From assembly GCF_009176545.1 (NCBI RefSeq), contig NZ_VTOJ01000002.1:1674001-1738000 (forward strand): 64,000 nucleotides of DNA. The letters are read 5' to 3'. The position numbers and the translations under genes are program-made. This document shows, one piece after another, positions 42,765 to 55,018 of the stretch. Position 1 is the stretch's first letter, and each line of letters begins with the position of its first letter. Source of the DNA: Salinigranum salinum. Lineage in GTDB: Archaea; Halobacteriota; Halobacteria; Halobacteriales; Haloferacaceae. The notes beneath the pieces are model-generated. The model ran no database searches. It saw only the letters and a list, made by a program, of their open reading frames with translations, and was not told where the DNA came from.

Positions 42765-44009
42765 TTATCGGATTTTATCTGGTTGTTCGCTGCTGAGTCG
42801 GAGCGTCGTATTCGCGAACACTGCTGCCCCACGGACGACATCCTCCCACGGCGTGAACTCGTCCTCGTTGTGGGTCTTCCCGTCTTCACTCGGGACGAAG
42901 ATCATCGCCGTCTCCGCGATATCGCTCAGATACTTCGCGTCGTGACCAGCACCACTGACGATGCGCTCGGCCGAGACGTCGAGCTCCGCCGCGACGGTTT
43001 CGACCGTCGAACAGACCGATTCGGAGAACTCGGTGTGAGGGATACGCCAGATCTCGTCGACTTCGGACGACGCACCGATGCGTTCACACGCGGCGTCGAC
43101 CTCGAACCGGATCGCGTCGACCCCGCGTTCGACGACGTCGTCGTCGTAGCTTCGAACGTCCGCGGTGAAGGTGGCTCTGGTCGGGATAACGTTGATCGCA
43201 TCGGGCTCGACACTGATTCGGCCGACCGTCGAGACAGCGTCCTCGGACAGGCGCATCGGGAGTTTCTGGATCTTGCCGATCGCCTCCGTCGCCGCGTCGA
43301 GCGCGTCCGTCCGGGTGTGCATCGGTGTCGGGCCGGCGTGGTCAGCTTCCCCGTCGATCGTTACACCGAGCCAGCTCATGCCGTACACACCCTCGACGAT
43401 ACCGATACTCGTCCCGTGTTCCTCGAGCGTCGGTCCCTGTTCGATGTGGAGTTCGAGATGGGCGTGGACGTCGTGCGCCTCACATGGAGCGTCACCCGCG
43501 TAGCCGATCCGTTCGAGTGCTTCACCGACGCTGACTCCGTCGTCGTCCGTGATCGCGAGCGCTTCTTCGGTCGAGACGACGTCCGTGAAGACACCGCTCC
43601 CGAGCATCGCGTGCTCGAACCGCGCACCCTCCTCGTTGGTCCAGTTGACGATCTCGACCGGTCGGCGCGTCTCGACACCAGCGTCGTCGAGGGCACGGAG
43701 GGTCTCGAGCGCACAGAGAACGCCGAGCTGTCCGTCGTATCGCCCACCGGACGGCTGGGAATCGAGGTGGGACCCGACGAGCACGGGGGCGGCATCGGGG
43801 TCCGTGCCATCACGTCGTGCGAACATGTTGCCGAGTTCGTCGACACGGACAGCCAGTCCGAGCGCCTCGACGTCGTCGCGGAAGCGATCACGGACTGCCT
43901 TGTCCTCGTCGGAGAGGGCCAGTCGATGGAGTCCACCGCGGTCCGTCGCCCCGATCGCGGAGTAGTCGGCGAACGTGTCGCGGAGTCGGTCGGCGTCGAT
44001 CTCGAGCAT
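42765..44009 (-). CDS. M20-family amidohydrolase (allantoate/N-carbamoyl-amino acid type)
   Basis: 414 residues. The metal-binding VGSHLDSQPSGGRYDG (His-x-Asp), NEEGARFEHAM and LELHIEQGPTLEEHG are characteristic of the hydantoinase/carbamoylase branch, which forms dimers with two Zn or Mn ions. It should cleave N-carbamoyl or ureido groups. No hydantoinase is adjacent, so the substrate is uncertain. Start ATG 44009. Confidence 0.92.
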   Translation of the reverse strand: MLEIDADRLRDTFADYSAIGATDRGGLHRLALSDEDKAVRDRFRDDVEALGLAVRVDELGNMFARRDGTDPDAAPVLVGSHLDSQPSGGRYDGQLGVLCALETLRALDDAGVETRRPVEIVNWTNEEGARFEHAMLGSGVFTDVVSTEEALAITDDDGVSVGEALERIGYAGDAPCEAHDVHAHLELHIEQGPTLEEHGTSIGIVEGVYGMSWLGVTIDGEADHAGPTPMHTRTDALDAATEAIGKIQKLPMRLSEDAVSTVGRISVEPDAINVIPTRATFTADVRSYDDDVVERGVDAIRFEVDAACERIGASSEVDEIWRIPHTEFSESVCSTVETVAAELDVSAERIVSGAGHDAKYLSDIAETAMIFVPSEDGKTHNEDEFTPWEDVVRGAAVFANTTLRLSSEQPDKIR

Positions 44010-44298
44010 GCCTGCAATCTCTGGGAGAACTCGATAACTGTTCGGACGCCAGTCGGGGCCCGGACTCACTGGTCGCGGGCAGACGAAGCTCGTTCGAGAC
44101 GGGGATCGGTCGGGAGGAGCCGGCATCGTTCTGCGCCGTCCGGAGCACGTCTCGGCACCGGGTCGCTCGGGTGCGAAAAATTCGCCTCGTCTACACGTTC
44201 GGGGAGTGGTCGGTCCTGGTTGGAGCGCCTGTCTGCGCCCGTGCTCAGTCTTCAGCGGACGACAGCGGTCGGCTCCCGAAGATCTCGGCGGGAACCGA

Positions 44299-46008
44299 TC
44301 AGAAGTACCGGTCGACGATCTTCTCGGCCGTCCGCGCCGCGAGCGCCTGCCCCGTGTTGGTCGGGTTCGCCCCGCCGACGGAGTTGGCGAGCGCGCTGTG
44401 GTCCGCGACGAACAGCCCCTCGACGTCGTACGCCTCGCACGCCTCGTCGACGACCTTCCCCATCCGCATCGTGCTGTGGACGTGCAGCGCGGTCGGCGGC
44501 GAGTCCGAGCGGTGGACGTGTGACGCACCCCCCGCCCGGAGGATCTCGGCGGCGATCTCCGCCAGCCGGTCCCGCCGTCGGCGGTCGGCCTCGCTCGGCT
44601 CGTAGTTCACGAGGGGGACGGGCCCGTGTTCGTCCGCCACGCCGGGGGCCGTCGTCACGCCGTTCCGTGCGTGCGGGCGGTCGTCGCTCACCACGAGCAC
44701 CTGTAGCATCCGGCGGTAGCCCGCGAGCAGGCGCTTGAGTTCCCGTCCGGCGAGCCGGCCCACCGTGTCCCACGGCGCGTCCGCCGGGTCGTTCTGGAAG
44801 GCGAAGCCCGAGGCGCTGGTGCCGAACCCGAGGATCGCGCCGAGACCCGGGTGGGTACCGACGGTCTGGAGCATCCCGAGTCCGGGGTAGTCGAACCGCG
44901 CGGCGATGTCCTGGCCCTGGTGCTGGTCGATCCGTGGCTTGCCGAGCGCGTCGTCGAGGTCGTCGGCGTCCCACAGCCCCATCACGTTGTCCCCGAAGTG
45001 GATCGTCATCCCGCGGCCGACCCACTCGTTTCGTGGGAGGTCCGCGTTCAGCCACAGTCGCGGGGTCTCGATGGCTCCCGCGGCGAGGACGACCACGTCG
45101 GCGTCGACCCGTTCGACCGACCCCGACCACGTGTCCCGGAACCTGACGCCGGTCGCCCGTGGCGTGTCGCCCAGCGCCCGCGCCGTCTCGATCCCGGTCG
45201 CGAACGCGTTCGGCCGGATCGTCACGTTCCCGGTCCGCAGGGCGGCGGGGACGAAGCTGACGTTGCTCGCCCGCTTTGCCTTCTCCTCAAACGGCGCACC
45301 ACGGGGGTGGGGGTTGCCGGCGATGTTCCCCAGCGCGAGGGTGTCGCCCTCGACGTCGGGGTAGGTGAAGTCGCCGTCGTAGCCCGCGTCGACGTGGAGC
45401 GCCGCGTCGGGCTGTCGGATCGCGTTCGGCTGGGGTCGGTACCCCGGTTCGGTGACGTTCAGCCCGTCGATGAGCTCCCAGCCGGCGGCGGCCGCCCCGC
45501 GGAAGAACAGCTCCTCCTTGGCCGTCACCGGAGCCGGTTTCACCTCGCACATCTCCTCGATCTCCTGGTAGTACGGCACCAGGTCGGCGTAGTCGATGGG
45601 CCAGTGGCCCTGCTCGTCGATCGACGCCGGATACGCCCGGGGGTGGTTGCCCGTGTAGTGTAGCGTCGTCCCGCCGACGCCGGCACACTGGAGGATCGCC
45701 CCGTCGCCGGGGAACTTCCGGAACCAGAAGCCGCGTTCGTGGTCGGCGGGGCCGAAGACGAGCTTGTTCACCATCTCGAACTCCCGCGTGGTGAACTGCT
45801 CGTCGAGCAGCTCGCCGCTGAGGTCGTCGACGCTCGACGACGCCTCGCCGCCAGGTTCCTCGTGGGGCTTGGGCCACTCCTCGTTGCCGTGGAATGGACC
45901 CGCCTCCAAGACGAGCACCGACAGGCCCGCCTCTGCGAGCTTCCACGCGGCGACGGGGCCGTCACCGCCGGCACCGACCACGACCACGTCGTAGCGGTCA
46001 GCGACCAT
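44299..46008 (-). CDS. GMC-family oxidoreductase
   Basis: 569 residues, typical for a GMC flavoprotein. N-terminal YDVVVVGAGGDGPVAAWKL is the FAD fold with VLEAG; GVGGTTLHYTGNHPRAYP and VVVLAAGAIETPRLWLNADL follow. The C-terminal HSTMRMG and SVGGANPTNTGQALAARTAEK supply the active-site histidine/asparagine. It oxidises an alcohol or sugar with electrons passing on. It is 1 bp downstream of the partner-subunit gene, as in gluconate 2-dehydrogenase-type complexes. Confidence 0.93.
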   Translation of the reverse strand: MVADRYDVVVVGAGGDGPVAAWKLAEAGLSVLVLEAGPFHGNEEWPKPHEEPGGEASSSVDDLSGELLDEQFTTREFEMVNKLVFGPADHERGFWFRKFPGDGAILQCAGVGGTTLHYTGNHPRAYPASIDEQGHWPIDYADLVPYYQEIEEMCEVKPAPVTAKEELFFRGAAAAGWELIDGLNVTEPGYRPQPNAIRQPDAALHVDAGYDGDFTYPDVEGDTLALGNIAGNPHPRGAPFEEKAKRASNVSFVPAALRTGNVTIRPNAFATGIETARALGDTPRATGVRFRDTWSGSVERVDADVVVLAAGAIETPRLWLNADLPRNEWVGRGMTIHFGDNVMGLWDADDLDDALGKPRIDQHQGQDIAARFDYPGLGMLQTVGTHPGLGAILGFGTSASGFAFQNDPADAPWDTVGRLAGRELKRLLAGYRRMLQVLVVSDDRPHARNGVTTAPGVADEHGPVPLVNYEPSEADRRRRDRLAEIAAEILRAGGASHVHRSDSPPTALHVHSTMRMGKVVDEACEAYDVEGLFVADHSALANSVGGANPTNTGQALAARTAEKIVDRYF

Positions 46009-46009
46009 C

Positions 46010-46936
46010 TCAGTTCACCTCTGGGCTCGCGTCCGGTTCCGACTCCGTCTCCGGGAACGGTTCCTCGTACCCGCTCGTGTCGTAGTCGTTCTCGCGGAAC
46101 TGCCCCGGACCACGGACGACCTCGACGGGCGGGGTCGCGTCGGCGTCGATGATCGTCCAGACCGCACCTTCGCCCAGCGAACTCTCGGCCGTCCCGACGT
46201 ACCCCCGGAGCGCGGCGTAGCCGTCGGCGTATCCGGGGAAGTCCGTCTGTCGCCAGCTCTGGACGGCGCTCGGGCGGTTGGGGTGGACGCGCTGGCTCGG
46301 CGGTTGCGTAAACTCGTCGTACCCCTGCCACTCGCTGTAGTAGATCATCTCCGCGAAGCCGACGGCGAGCTGGCCGACGAGGCCGGCGTCGATCTCGAAC
46401 AGCGTGTCCGCGAACGGTTCGACCTCGATCTCGAACTCGTCGAGGATGCCGATCGCGCGCAGTCGGTCGCGCCGCGAGAGTTTCGCGAAGAGTCCGGCCC
46501 GTTTCCTCACACGTCGCCGGGGCGGGTCGTCGGGGCCGAGCAGCGCGTACACCCGATCGAGACTGGGGTCGGAGTCGTTCTCGTCGCGGGCGACGAGCGC
46601 GATGGCCGCCTTGTCGAGCACGGCGGCGAGCGGCCCGGCGATCGGGAGGTTCCCCTGCGGGCCGAAGTGGGGGAGCCCGAACTGGAACAGGTCGTTGACG
46701 TAGACGACGAGGAAGTCGTCGAGGGCGACCGCGAGGCCGCCCGGCACGTGTTCGGGCCCGAGGTCGGCCGCGAGGTCGGGCGTCTCCGGGACGACCGCGT
46801 CGACCACCGCGCGGTACGTCACCACCGTGTGCAGGTCGCGGTCGGGGTCGAGCCGGAAGCCGAGCAGGGACGCCGCCTGCTCCCAGAGGTCGTCCACTCG
46901 CCGGAGGAACCGACGCCACCGGGGGTCCTCGTGCAT
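46010..46936 (-). CDS. partner subunit of the GMC oxidoreductase (gluconate 2-dehydrogenase subunit 3-like)
   Basis: 308 residues from ATG 46936 (312 from ATG 46948). No signal peptide and no clear heme motif. Its place directly before, and 1 bp from, the GMC gene makes it the likely small/gamma-type subunit (gluconate 2-dehydrogenase subunit 3 family) that helps assembly or export. The start at 46936 is favoured by TATA-like CCGTATATGTC centred about 28 nt upstream. Confidence 0.72.
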   Translation of the reverse strand: MHEDPRWRRFLRRVDDLWEQAASLLGFRLDPDRDLHTVVTYRAVVDAVVPETPDLAADLGPEHVPGGLAVALDDFLVVYVNDLFQFGLPHFGPQGNLPIAGPLAAVLDKAAIALVARDENDSDPSLDRVYALLGPDDPPRRRVRKRAGLFAKLSRRDRLRAIGILDEFEIEVEPFADTLFEIDAGLVGQLAVGFAEMIYYSEWQGYDEFTQPPSQRVHPNRPSAVQSWRQTDFPGYADGYAALRGYVGTAESSLGEGAVWTIIDADATPPVEVVRGPGQFRENDYDTSGYEEPFPETESEPDASPEVN

Positions 46937-47142
46937 ACCGCTAGTCATTGTTCACCTGACATATACGGTTTTTTACGACGGATCGGACAGACAGCCGGTG
47001 GAGAACGTCGCAGCGCGCACACGGTCGAGCGTGGAGCCGGTTCGCTGTCGGCCACGAGTCGAGCGGCAGGAGGACTGACCACCGTTCTCGGCTCCGTGGA
47101 CCCACCCCGCCGATATTTCCCGCCAGGCGACGACATCGAGGT

Positions 47143-48045
47143 ATGTACAGTCGCATCCTCTTCCCGACCGACGGCAGCGACACCGCGACGGCCGCCCTCG
47201 AGTACGCCCTCGACGTCGCGGCCGCCCACGACGCGACGCTCCACGTGCTCAACGTCGCGGACACCAACCAGGACAGCCTCACCCGGATCGGTGGGCGCGT
47301 CGTCGACGTGCTCGAGGGCGAGGGGCGGAAGGTCGTCGACGCGGCGACCGACCGGGCGGCGGAGCGGGGCGTCGAGACCGTCGCGACGGTGCTGCAGGGC
47401 GACCCGGAGTTGACCATCGTCGACTACGCCGACGAGCACGACGTCGATCTGATCTGCATGCCGACGCACGGCCGAACGGGGCTCTCGCGGGTGCTCCTCG
47501 GGAGCGTCACGGAGCGCGTCGTCACCACGGCGACCGTCCCCGTGATGGTCGTCACCCCCGACGACGACGTCGAGTTCGTCTACCCACCCCGGCGGATCCT
47601 CGTGCCGACGGACGGCAGCCGCGCCGCGGGGCTGGCGCTCGCGTCGGCGATCGACCTCGCGCGGGAGGTCGGCGCGGGACTGCACCTCCTGCACGTCGTC
47701 GAGACCGCGAGCCTCGGCTTCGACGTGCGCTCCGTCGTCGCGAGCGACGACCTCGACGCGCGGGCGGAGTCGATCCTGTCCGAGGCGGTCGCGGCCGCCG
47801 ACGAGGCCGGCGTCGAGCCGACCGTCCGCTCCGTCGCGTACGGCCGCCCCTACCGGGAGATCCGCTCGTACGTCGCGGAACACGACGTCGACCTCGTCGC
47901 CATCGGGAGCCACGGGGAGACCGACTTCAGTCGCTCCGTGCTCGGCGGGGTGACGACGAAGATCGTCCGCTCCTCGGCGGTGCCCGTGTTGTTACGCCGC
48001 GAGACGGGAGCCGTCGCGGACGAGGGGAGCGAGACGAGCGGCTGA
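47143..48045 (+). CDS. tandem-domain universal stress protein
   Basis: 300 residues: two UspA domains (about 1-145 and 150-290). The first has PTHGRTGLSRVLLGSVTERV and the second GSHGETDFSRSVLGGVTTKI, both matching the ATP-binding consensus Gx2Gx9G. Begins MYSRILFPTDGSD. Expected to bind nucleotide and respond to stress; monocistronic. Confidence 0.94.
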   Translation: MYSRILFPTDGSDTATAALEYALDVAAAHDATLHVLNVADTNQDSLTRIGGRVVDVLEGEGRKVVDAATDRAAERGVETVATVLQGDPELTIVDYADEHDVDLICMPTHGRTGLSRVLLGSVTERVVTTATVPVMVVTPDDDVEFVYPPRRILVPTDGSRAAGLALASAIDLAREVGAGLHLLHVVETASLGFDVRSVVASDDLDARAESILSEAVAAADEAGVEPTVRSVAYGRPYREIRSYVAEHDVDLVAIGSHGETDFSRSVLGGVTTKIVRSSAVPVLLRRETGAVADEGSETSG

Positions 48046-48232
48046 GCGACTGAGCGACTGGGCGTCGGCGTCCGGCCGCCAGCGCACTCGTCTCCGCCGG
48101 CGAGCTACGGCTGTCCATGGTCGGATCGTCACCGAGCCGTCGTCGAATCGAGGACGATCCACCCCCTGATCCGCCCGCCGTCATGCGGATGTCTGACGTA
48201 GAACTAAGCCCCCGGACACCGCTGTACTGTCC

Positions 48233-48586
48233 ATGGGCATCATGAACAAGTTGCTGAGTGGGGGGCAAACCCACAGCACAGACGACTACGTCACGCTCGA
48301 CCTCGACGACTTCGACACCGCCCGCGGCGGCGAGGCCAGCACCCAGGTCCACATCGCCGAGATCGGCGGGCAGCAGGACGTCATCGCCATCAAGGACGCG
48401 GTCTACGACGGCGACATCGTCATCGCCGACGTCACCCGTCTCCGCATCAACGACAGCACGATGGAGCACATCATCGACGACCTCCAGCAGGTCGCGCGCG
48501 AGGTGGACGGCGACATCGTCCAGAAGGGCGACGACCAGATCATCATCGTCCCGCAGGGCTGCGGGATCTCCCGCCGCAAGCTCTGA
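48233..48586 (+). CDS. sepF: cell-division protein SepF
   Basis: 117 residues, normal for archaeal SepF. It anchors FtsZ to the membrane in archaea lacking FtsA. The N-terminal amphipathic start MGIMNKLLSGG can sit in the membrane, and the SepF fold includes VIAIKDAVYDGDIVIADV and ends QKGDDQIIIVPQGCGIS. A TATA-like AACTAAG lies about 25-31 nt upstream. It is 96 bp before uvrA on the same strand, a linkage I recall from other haloarchaea. Confidence 0.93.
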   Translation: MGIMNKLLSGGQTHSTDDYVTLDLDDFDTARGGEASTQVHIAEIGGQQDVIAIKDAVYDGDIVIADVTRLRINDSTMEHIIDDLQQVAREVDGDIVQKGDDQIIIVPQGCGISRRKL

Positions 48587-48682
48587 GCTGGCCCCGGAAC
48601 TGAGGCCACTCTTCTCCGCCACCGTGTCGATACCCACCGCAACCGATGGGTATTCCCCCGCCCGTTCCTTACGACGGTTCAG

Positions 48683-51637
<2,955 letters not shown>

Positions 51638-51680
51638 GCCGTCGGCTCCTCGTGTCGGCGGTGGGGCGCGAAGAGAGTGA

Positions 51681-51690
51681 TTAAATATAT
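51681..51690 (+). promoter_or_regulatory. TATA element of the 138-residue membrane protein gene
   Basis: TTAAATATAT, 26-35 nt before ATG 51716. This pushes the start to 51716 rather than the in-frame ATG at 51677, which precedes the promoter. Confidence 0.55.
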
Positions 51691-51715
51691 GTCAATAGGA
51701 GATGAATGGTATCAC

Positions 51716-52132
51716 ATGACACGAGCACTCAAAACGTCCGGATTCCTCGGGCTGACGGTGATGATGGTCGTCGGCATCTACCAGCACTCGCTCGTCGCCG
51801 GTGGGGGTGGCGCGCCGGGGTGGATGGTCGGTGGACACGCACACCTCGGAGTGCTGTCGATCCTCGCGATCGTGATGGGGTTCGCCGTCGACGCGTTCGC
51901 GCTGACCGGGACGCTGCGGTCGGCCGTGACGGGCCTGTTCGTCGTCGGCCAGTGGCTCCTCCCAGTGAGCGTGTGGGTCGGGGCCGGCCTCGGTGTCACG
52001 GTTCTTCTGCCCACCGTCTTCGTGTGGGGGGTGTGTCTCATCGTCGCGATGCTCGTCATGGCGTGGCAGGCGGCGACGACCGACCTCGGCGGCGGGAGTT
52101 CGACACGGGGCGTCACGCCTGCCGACGACTGA
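51716..52132 (+). CDS. four-helix membrane protein
   Basis: 138 residues from ATG 51716. Four hydrophobic helices (about 8-25, 40-60, 66-85 and 95-117) and a Gly/Ser-rich C-terminal tail. The HxH pair in GGHAHLGVLSI could ligate a metal or heme, but this is not a known family signature. Lies just after uvrA with its own promoter. Confidence 0.7.
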   Translation: MTRALKTSGFLGLTVMMVVGIYQHSLVAGGGGAPGWMVGGHAHLGVLSILAIVMGFAVDAFALTGTLRSAVTGLFVVGQWLLPVSVWVGAGLGVTVLLPTVFVWGVCLIVAMLVMAWQAATTDLGGGSSTRGVTPADD

Positions 52133-52201
52133 GCGTGTGGTGCTCGGTCGGTCGCACGGAGCGGTCTCCCCCCGCTTCGAGGGAAGCCGCTGCCGTGGCC
52201 G

Positions 52202-53335
52202 TCAGCCGAACACGGTTCGCACGGCGTCGGCCATCGTGCTCGCCCGGGTGCCGTGTTCGAACTCGTCACGGACGCCGTTCGTGACGTAGGCCATCGCCAG
52301 CCCGTCGGGATCGCCCCAGCCGACGATACTTCCGAGTCCACCGTGACCGAACGTCGAGCGGGGAGAGAGCGTGCCGTACTTGTCCCACACGGACCCGGCA
52401 CACTCGAACCCGAGGGCGTAGCGCCGGGGTACCCCGAGGGTCGCGTCGTGGTCGACCGCGATCTGAGGGGAGGTCGCCGCGGCGACGGTCTCCTCGCTCA
52501 GCACCCGGACACCGTCGAATTCGCCGCCGTTGACGAGACAGGCGTAAAAACGCGCCATGTCGCGGGCGGTGCCGATCCCCGTCGAGGCGGGGACCACGGC
52601 CCGCTGGATCGACTCCCGGTTGAACAGCGCGGCGGCGTCTTTCGTCCCCGTGTCGAGACCGGCCCCCGACGCGCGACAGGAGTCGTACGGCTCGAAGCCG
52701 ACGAGCGTCGCCACCGCGTCGGCAGAGACGCCGTCGGGGAGGCCGATCGTCGTCTCGGTCATGCCCAGCGGCTCGAAGACGTGCTCGTGGGCGTACGTGT
52801 CGATCGGGGTACCCGATAGCCGCCGGACGAGCTCCCCCACCAGAAAGCCGTACGAGAGCGCGTGGTACGCCGCCGTCTCGCCCGGCGCGAACGAGAGGGT
52901 CGCGTCCTCCATTGCCGTCACGGCCGCGTCCCAGTCGGCCCACTCGTCGGGACGCGCCTCGAAGCCGGTCGTCGGCAGACCGGCCCGATGGGAGAGGACG
53001 TGCCCGACCGTCACCTCTGCCTTCCGATCGTCGCCGCGGTCGAACGCGGGCCAGTGGTCGACGACGGGGTCGTCGTAGTCGACCAGTCCCCGGTCGCGGA
53101 GGTGGTGGAGACACACGCCGGCGTAGGGCTTCGTACACGAGAACAGGAGGTGGCGCTGGTGTGGGGTCGTCTCCGCACCGTCGGAGCCGGTGACGCCGCC
53201 AGCGAGGTCGAGGACGAGTTCGTCGCCGTCGTACACCGCCAGCTGTGCGCCGTGGTGGAGGCCGGCGTCGAGGTGGGCGTCGAACAGCTGGCGGATGCGG
53301 TCGGGGCCGGTCGCGTCGAAGGGGCCGGACGACAT
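52202..53335 (-). CDS. serine beta-lactamase-like hydrolase (class C/EstB type)
   Basis: 377 residues. The catalytic SxxK motif is SCTK at 66-69, the Tyr-containing motif is HALSYGFLVGELV near 160-172, and the third motif is FGHGGLGS near the C terminus. Such proteins hydrolyse esters, amides or beta-lactams. No signal peptide, so it is likely cytoplasmic, and an esterase role is more likely than antibiotic resistance. Start ATG 53335. Confidence 0.9.
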   Translation of the reverse strand: MSSGPFDATGPDRIRQLFDAHLDAGLHHGAQLAVYDGDELVLDLAGGVTGSDGAETTPHQRHLLFSCTKPYAGVCLHHLRDRGLVDYDDPVVDHWPAFDRGDDRKAEVTVGHVLSHRAGLPTTGFEARPDEWADWDAAVTAMEDATLSFAPGETAAYHALSYGFLVGELVRRLSGTPIDTYAHEHVFEPLGMTETTIGLPDGVSADAVATLVGFEPYDSCRASGAGLDTGTKDAAALFNRESIQRAVVPASTGIGTARDMARFYACLVNGGEFDGVRVLSEETVAAATSPQIAVDHDATLGVPRRYALGFECAGSVWDKYGTLSPRSTFGHGGLGSIVGWGDPDGLAMAYVTNGVRDEFEHGTRASTMADAVRTVFG

Positions 53336-53416
53336 AGTGAGTGAGACCGAGGAGCGGGTGAAATGCGTTGGGGCGAACCAGCACCCTGAACTGTTCCCCG
53401 ACGGGACGTATCGACG

Positions 53417-53668
53417 ATGCACACCGACACCGACGCGCTCCTCGAATCGGTCCGTCGCTGGCTCCGAGTCGTGGCGCTCGCGCTCGGATTCGGCGTGATC
53501 GCGCTCGCCGACGTCGGCTACAGCGTCACGAACGGTGTCGACGGGACCCTGTACGCCGTCGTCGGCATCGTCGGCGGTCTCGTCGCGACCGTCGCGGGTC
53601 TGCGGCTCCTCGCGGACCTCCTCGTCGTCTCGGGAGACGACCGGCCGACACGCGATTCGACGGACTGA
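53417..53668 (+). CDS. small two-helix membrane protein
   Basis: 83 residues from ATG 53417. Helices about 18-36 and 44-72 flank a short loop VTNGVDGTLY; the tail SGDDRPTRDSTD is charged. Divergent from the hydrolase gene. No domain. Confidence 0.6.
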   Translation: MHTDTDALLESVRRWLRVVALALGFGVIALADVGYSVTNGVDGTLYAVVGIVGGLVATVAGLRLLADLLVVSGDDRPTRDSTD

Positions 53669-53882
53669 CGCACCGACGCGACCGCCACGCCGTCCGCGAC
53701 GACCACGAGCCGTCCGCTACGACTGTCGCGTCGGCAAGCTCGGCTGTCGTGTCGGCCACGCCGATCGGTGCGTCGACCCCCTCGACCGCCGTATCGGTTC
53801 CCTCGATCACCGCGACACGTCCCGACTGTCACGGGTGAACACGCACCACCGACGCTTTCAGTCTCGGCAGTCTATCCGCCTC

Positions 53883-54974
53883 ATGGACCGACTGTACGCC
53901 GCGTTCGGTGGACGCGTCGCCGTCGTCGACGTCGAAGGGGAGACGGTCGACGCCGACGGGGAGGTCGAACGGATCGCCGGAGCCGAGTGTCGTCGGACGG
54001 CAGCGCCCCGTCCGGACGCGTCGATCCAGTGCGTCGCCGCCTCGCCGCTCGCCCCCGACGTGGTCTGCTGTGGGACCGCCGACCACGGTCTGTTCCGCTC
54101 GGCGGACGCCGGGCGGACGTGGCACCGCGTCGCCGGCATCGACCACGAGCGCGTGACGAGCGTCACCGCGTCGGTCGTCGCCGGCGACACCGGATTCGAC
54201 CGCCGCGACGGCAGTCACGACGCCGAGCGCGACGCGCGCGCGGAAGACGCGACCGACGAGCGAGTCGAGTGGTGGGCCGGGACGGAACCGAGCCGGGTCT
54301 ACCGCTCACACGATGGGGAGACGTGGACCGAACGCGAGGGGCTGATCGACCTCCCGTCGGCGTCGTCGTGGGCGTTCCCGCCGCGGCCCCACACCCACCA
54401 CGTCCGGTGGATCGAGGTCGACCCGCACGACCCCGACCACCTGTACGTCGCGGTCGAGGCCGGCGCGCTCGTCCAGAGCCACGACGCGGGCGAGACGTGG
54501 GAGGACCACGTCGCGGAGTCACGGCGCGACACCCACTCGATGGCGACCCACCCCGACGCGCCCGGACGGGCCTACTGCGCGGCCGGCGACGGCTACGCCG
54601 AGAGCCACGACGGAGGGGAGACGTGGCATTACCCACAGGAGGGGCTCGCCCACCGCTACTGCTGGAGCGTCGTCGTCGACCCCGCCGACCCCACGCACCG
54701 ACTGCTGTCGGCCGCCAAGGGCGCGATGACGGCCCATCGCGTCGGCTCCGCGGACAGCGACGTCTACCGACGACGGGATGACCGGCCGTGGGAGCGAGTC
54801 GAGGGACTCCCGACGGGCGCGGGCGTCACCCGGTACGTGCTCGGCGTCGGCGACGAGGGGTTCTACGCGCTGTCGAACGCGGGGCTGTTTCACTCGTCAG
54901 GAGGAGAGTCCTGGGAACGGCTCCCGCTCGACGTCCCCGACGCCGCGACCGCGGCGGGAGTCGCCGTCGTCTGA
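53883..54974 (+). CDS. BNR/Asp-box beta-propeller protein
   Basis: 363 residues. Five Asp-box motifs are visible: SADAGRTW, SHDGETW, SHDAGETW, SHDGGETW and a degenerate SSGGESW, spaced about 50-70 residues apart as in a six/seven-bladed propeller. No signal peptide and no sialidase active site (no RIP/FRIP motif). It may bind rather than cut. Start ATG 53883. A 214-bp spacer precedes it. Confidence 0.85.
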   Translation: MDRLYAAFGGRVAVVDVEGETVDADGEVERIAGAECRRTAAPRPDASIQCVAASPLAPDVVCCGTADHGLFRSADAGRTWHRVAGIDHERVTSVTASVVAGDTGFDRRDGSHDAERDARAEDATDERVEWWAGTEPSRVYRSHDGETWTEREGLIDLPSASSWAFPPRPHTHHVRWIEVDPHDPDHLYVAVEAGALVQSHDAGETWEDHVAESRRDTHSMATHPDAPGRAYCAAGDGYAESHDGGETWHYPQEGLAHRYCWSVVVDPADPTHRLLSAAKGAMTAHRVGSADSDVYRRRDDRPWERVEGLPTGAGVTRYVLGVGDEGFYALSNAGLFHSSGGESWERLPLDVPDAATAAGVAVV

Positions 54975-55018
54975 CGACTCGCGAGCGTCCGTTCACGAGC
55001 GCATCTGCGAGCGGCGCG

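Noticed and set aside
52202..53335. Antibiotic-resistance beta-lactamase
   Set aside because: No signal peptide and archaeal cells lack peptidoglycan targets; an esterase-like role is more plausible.
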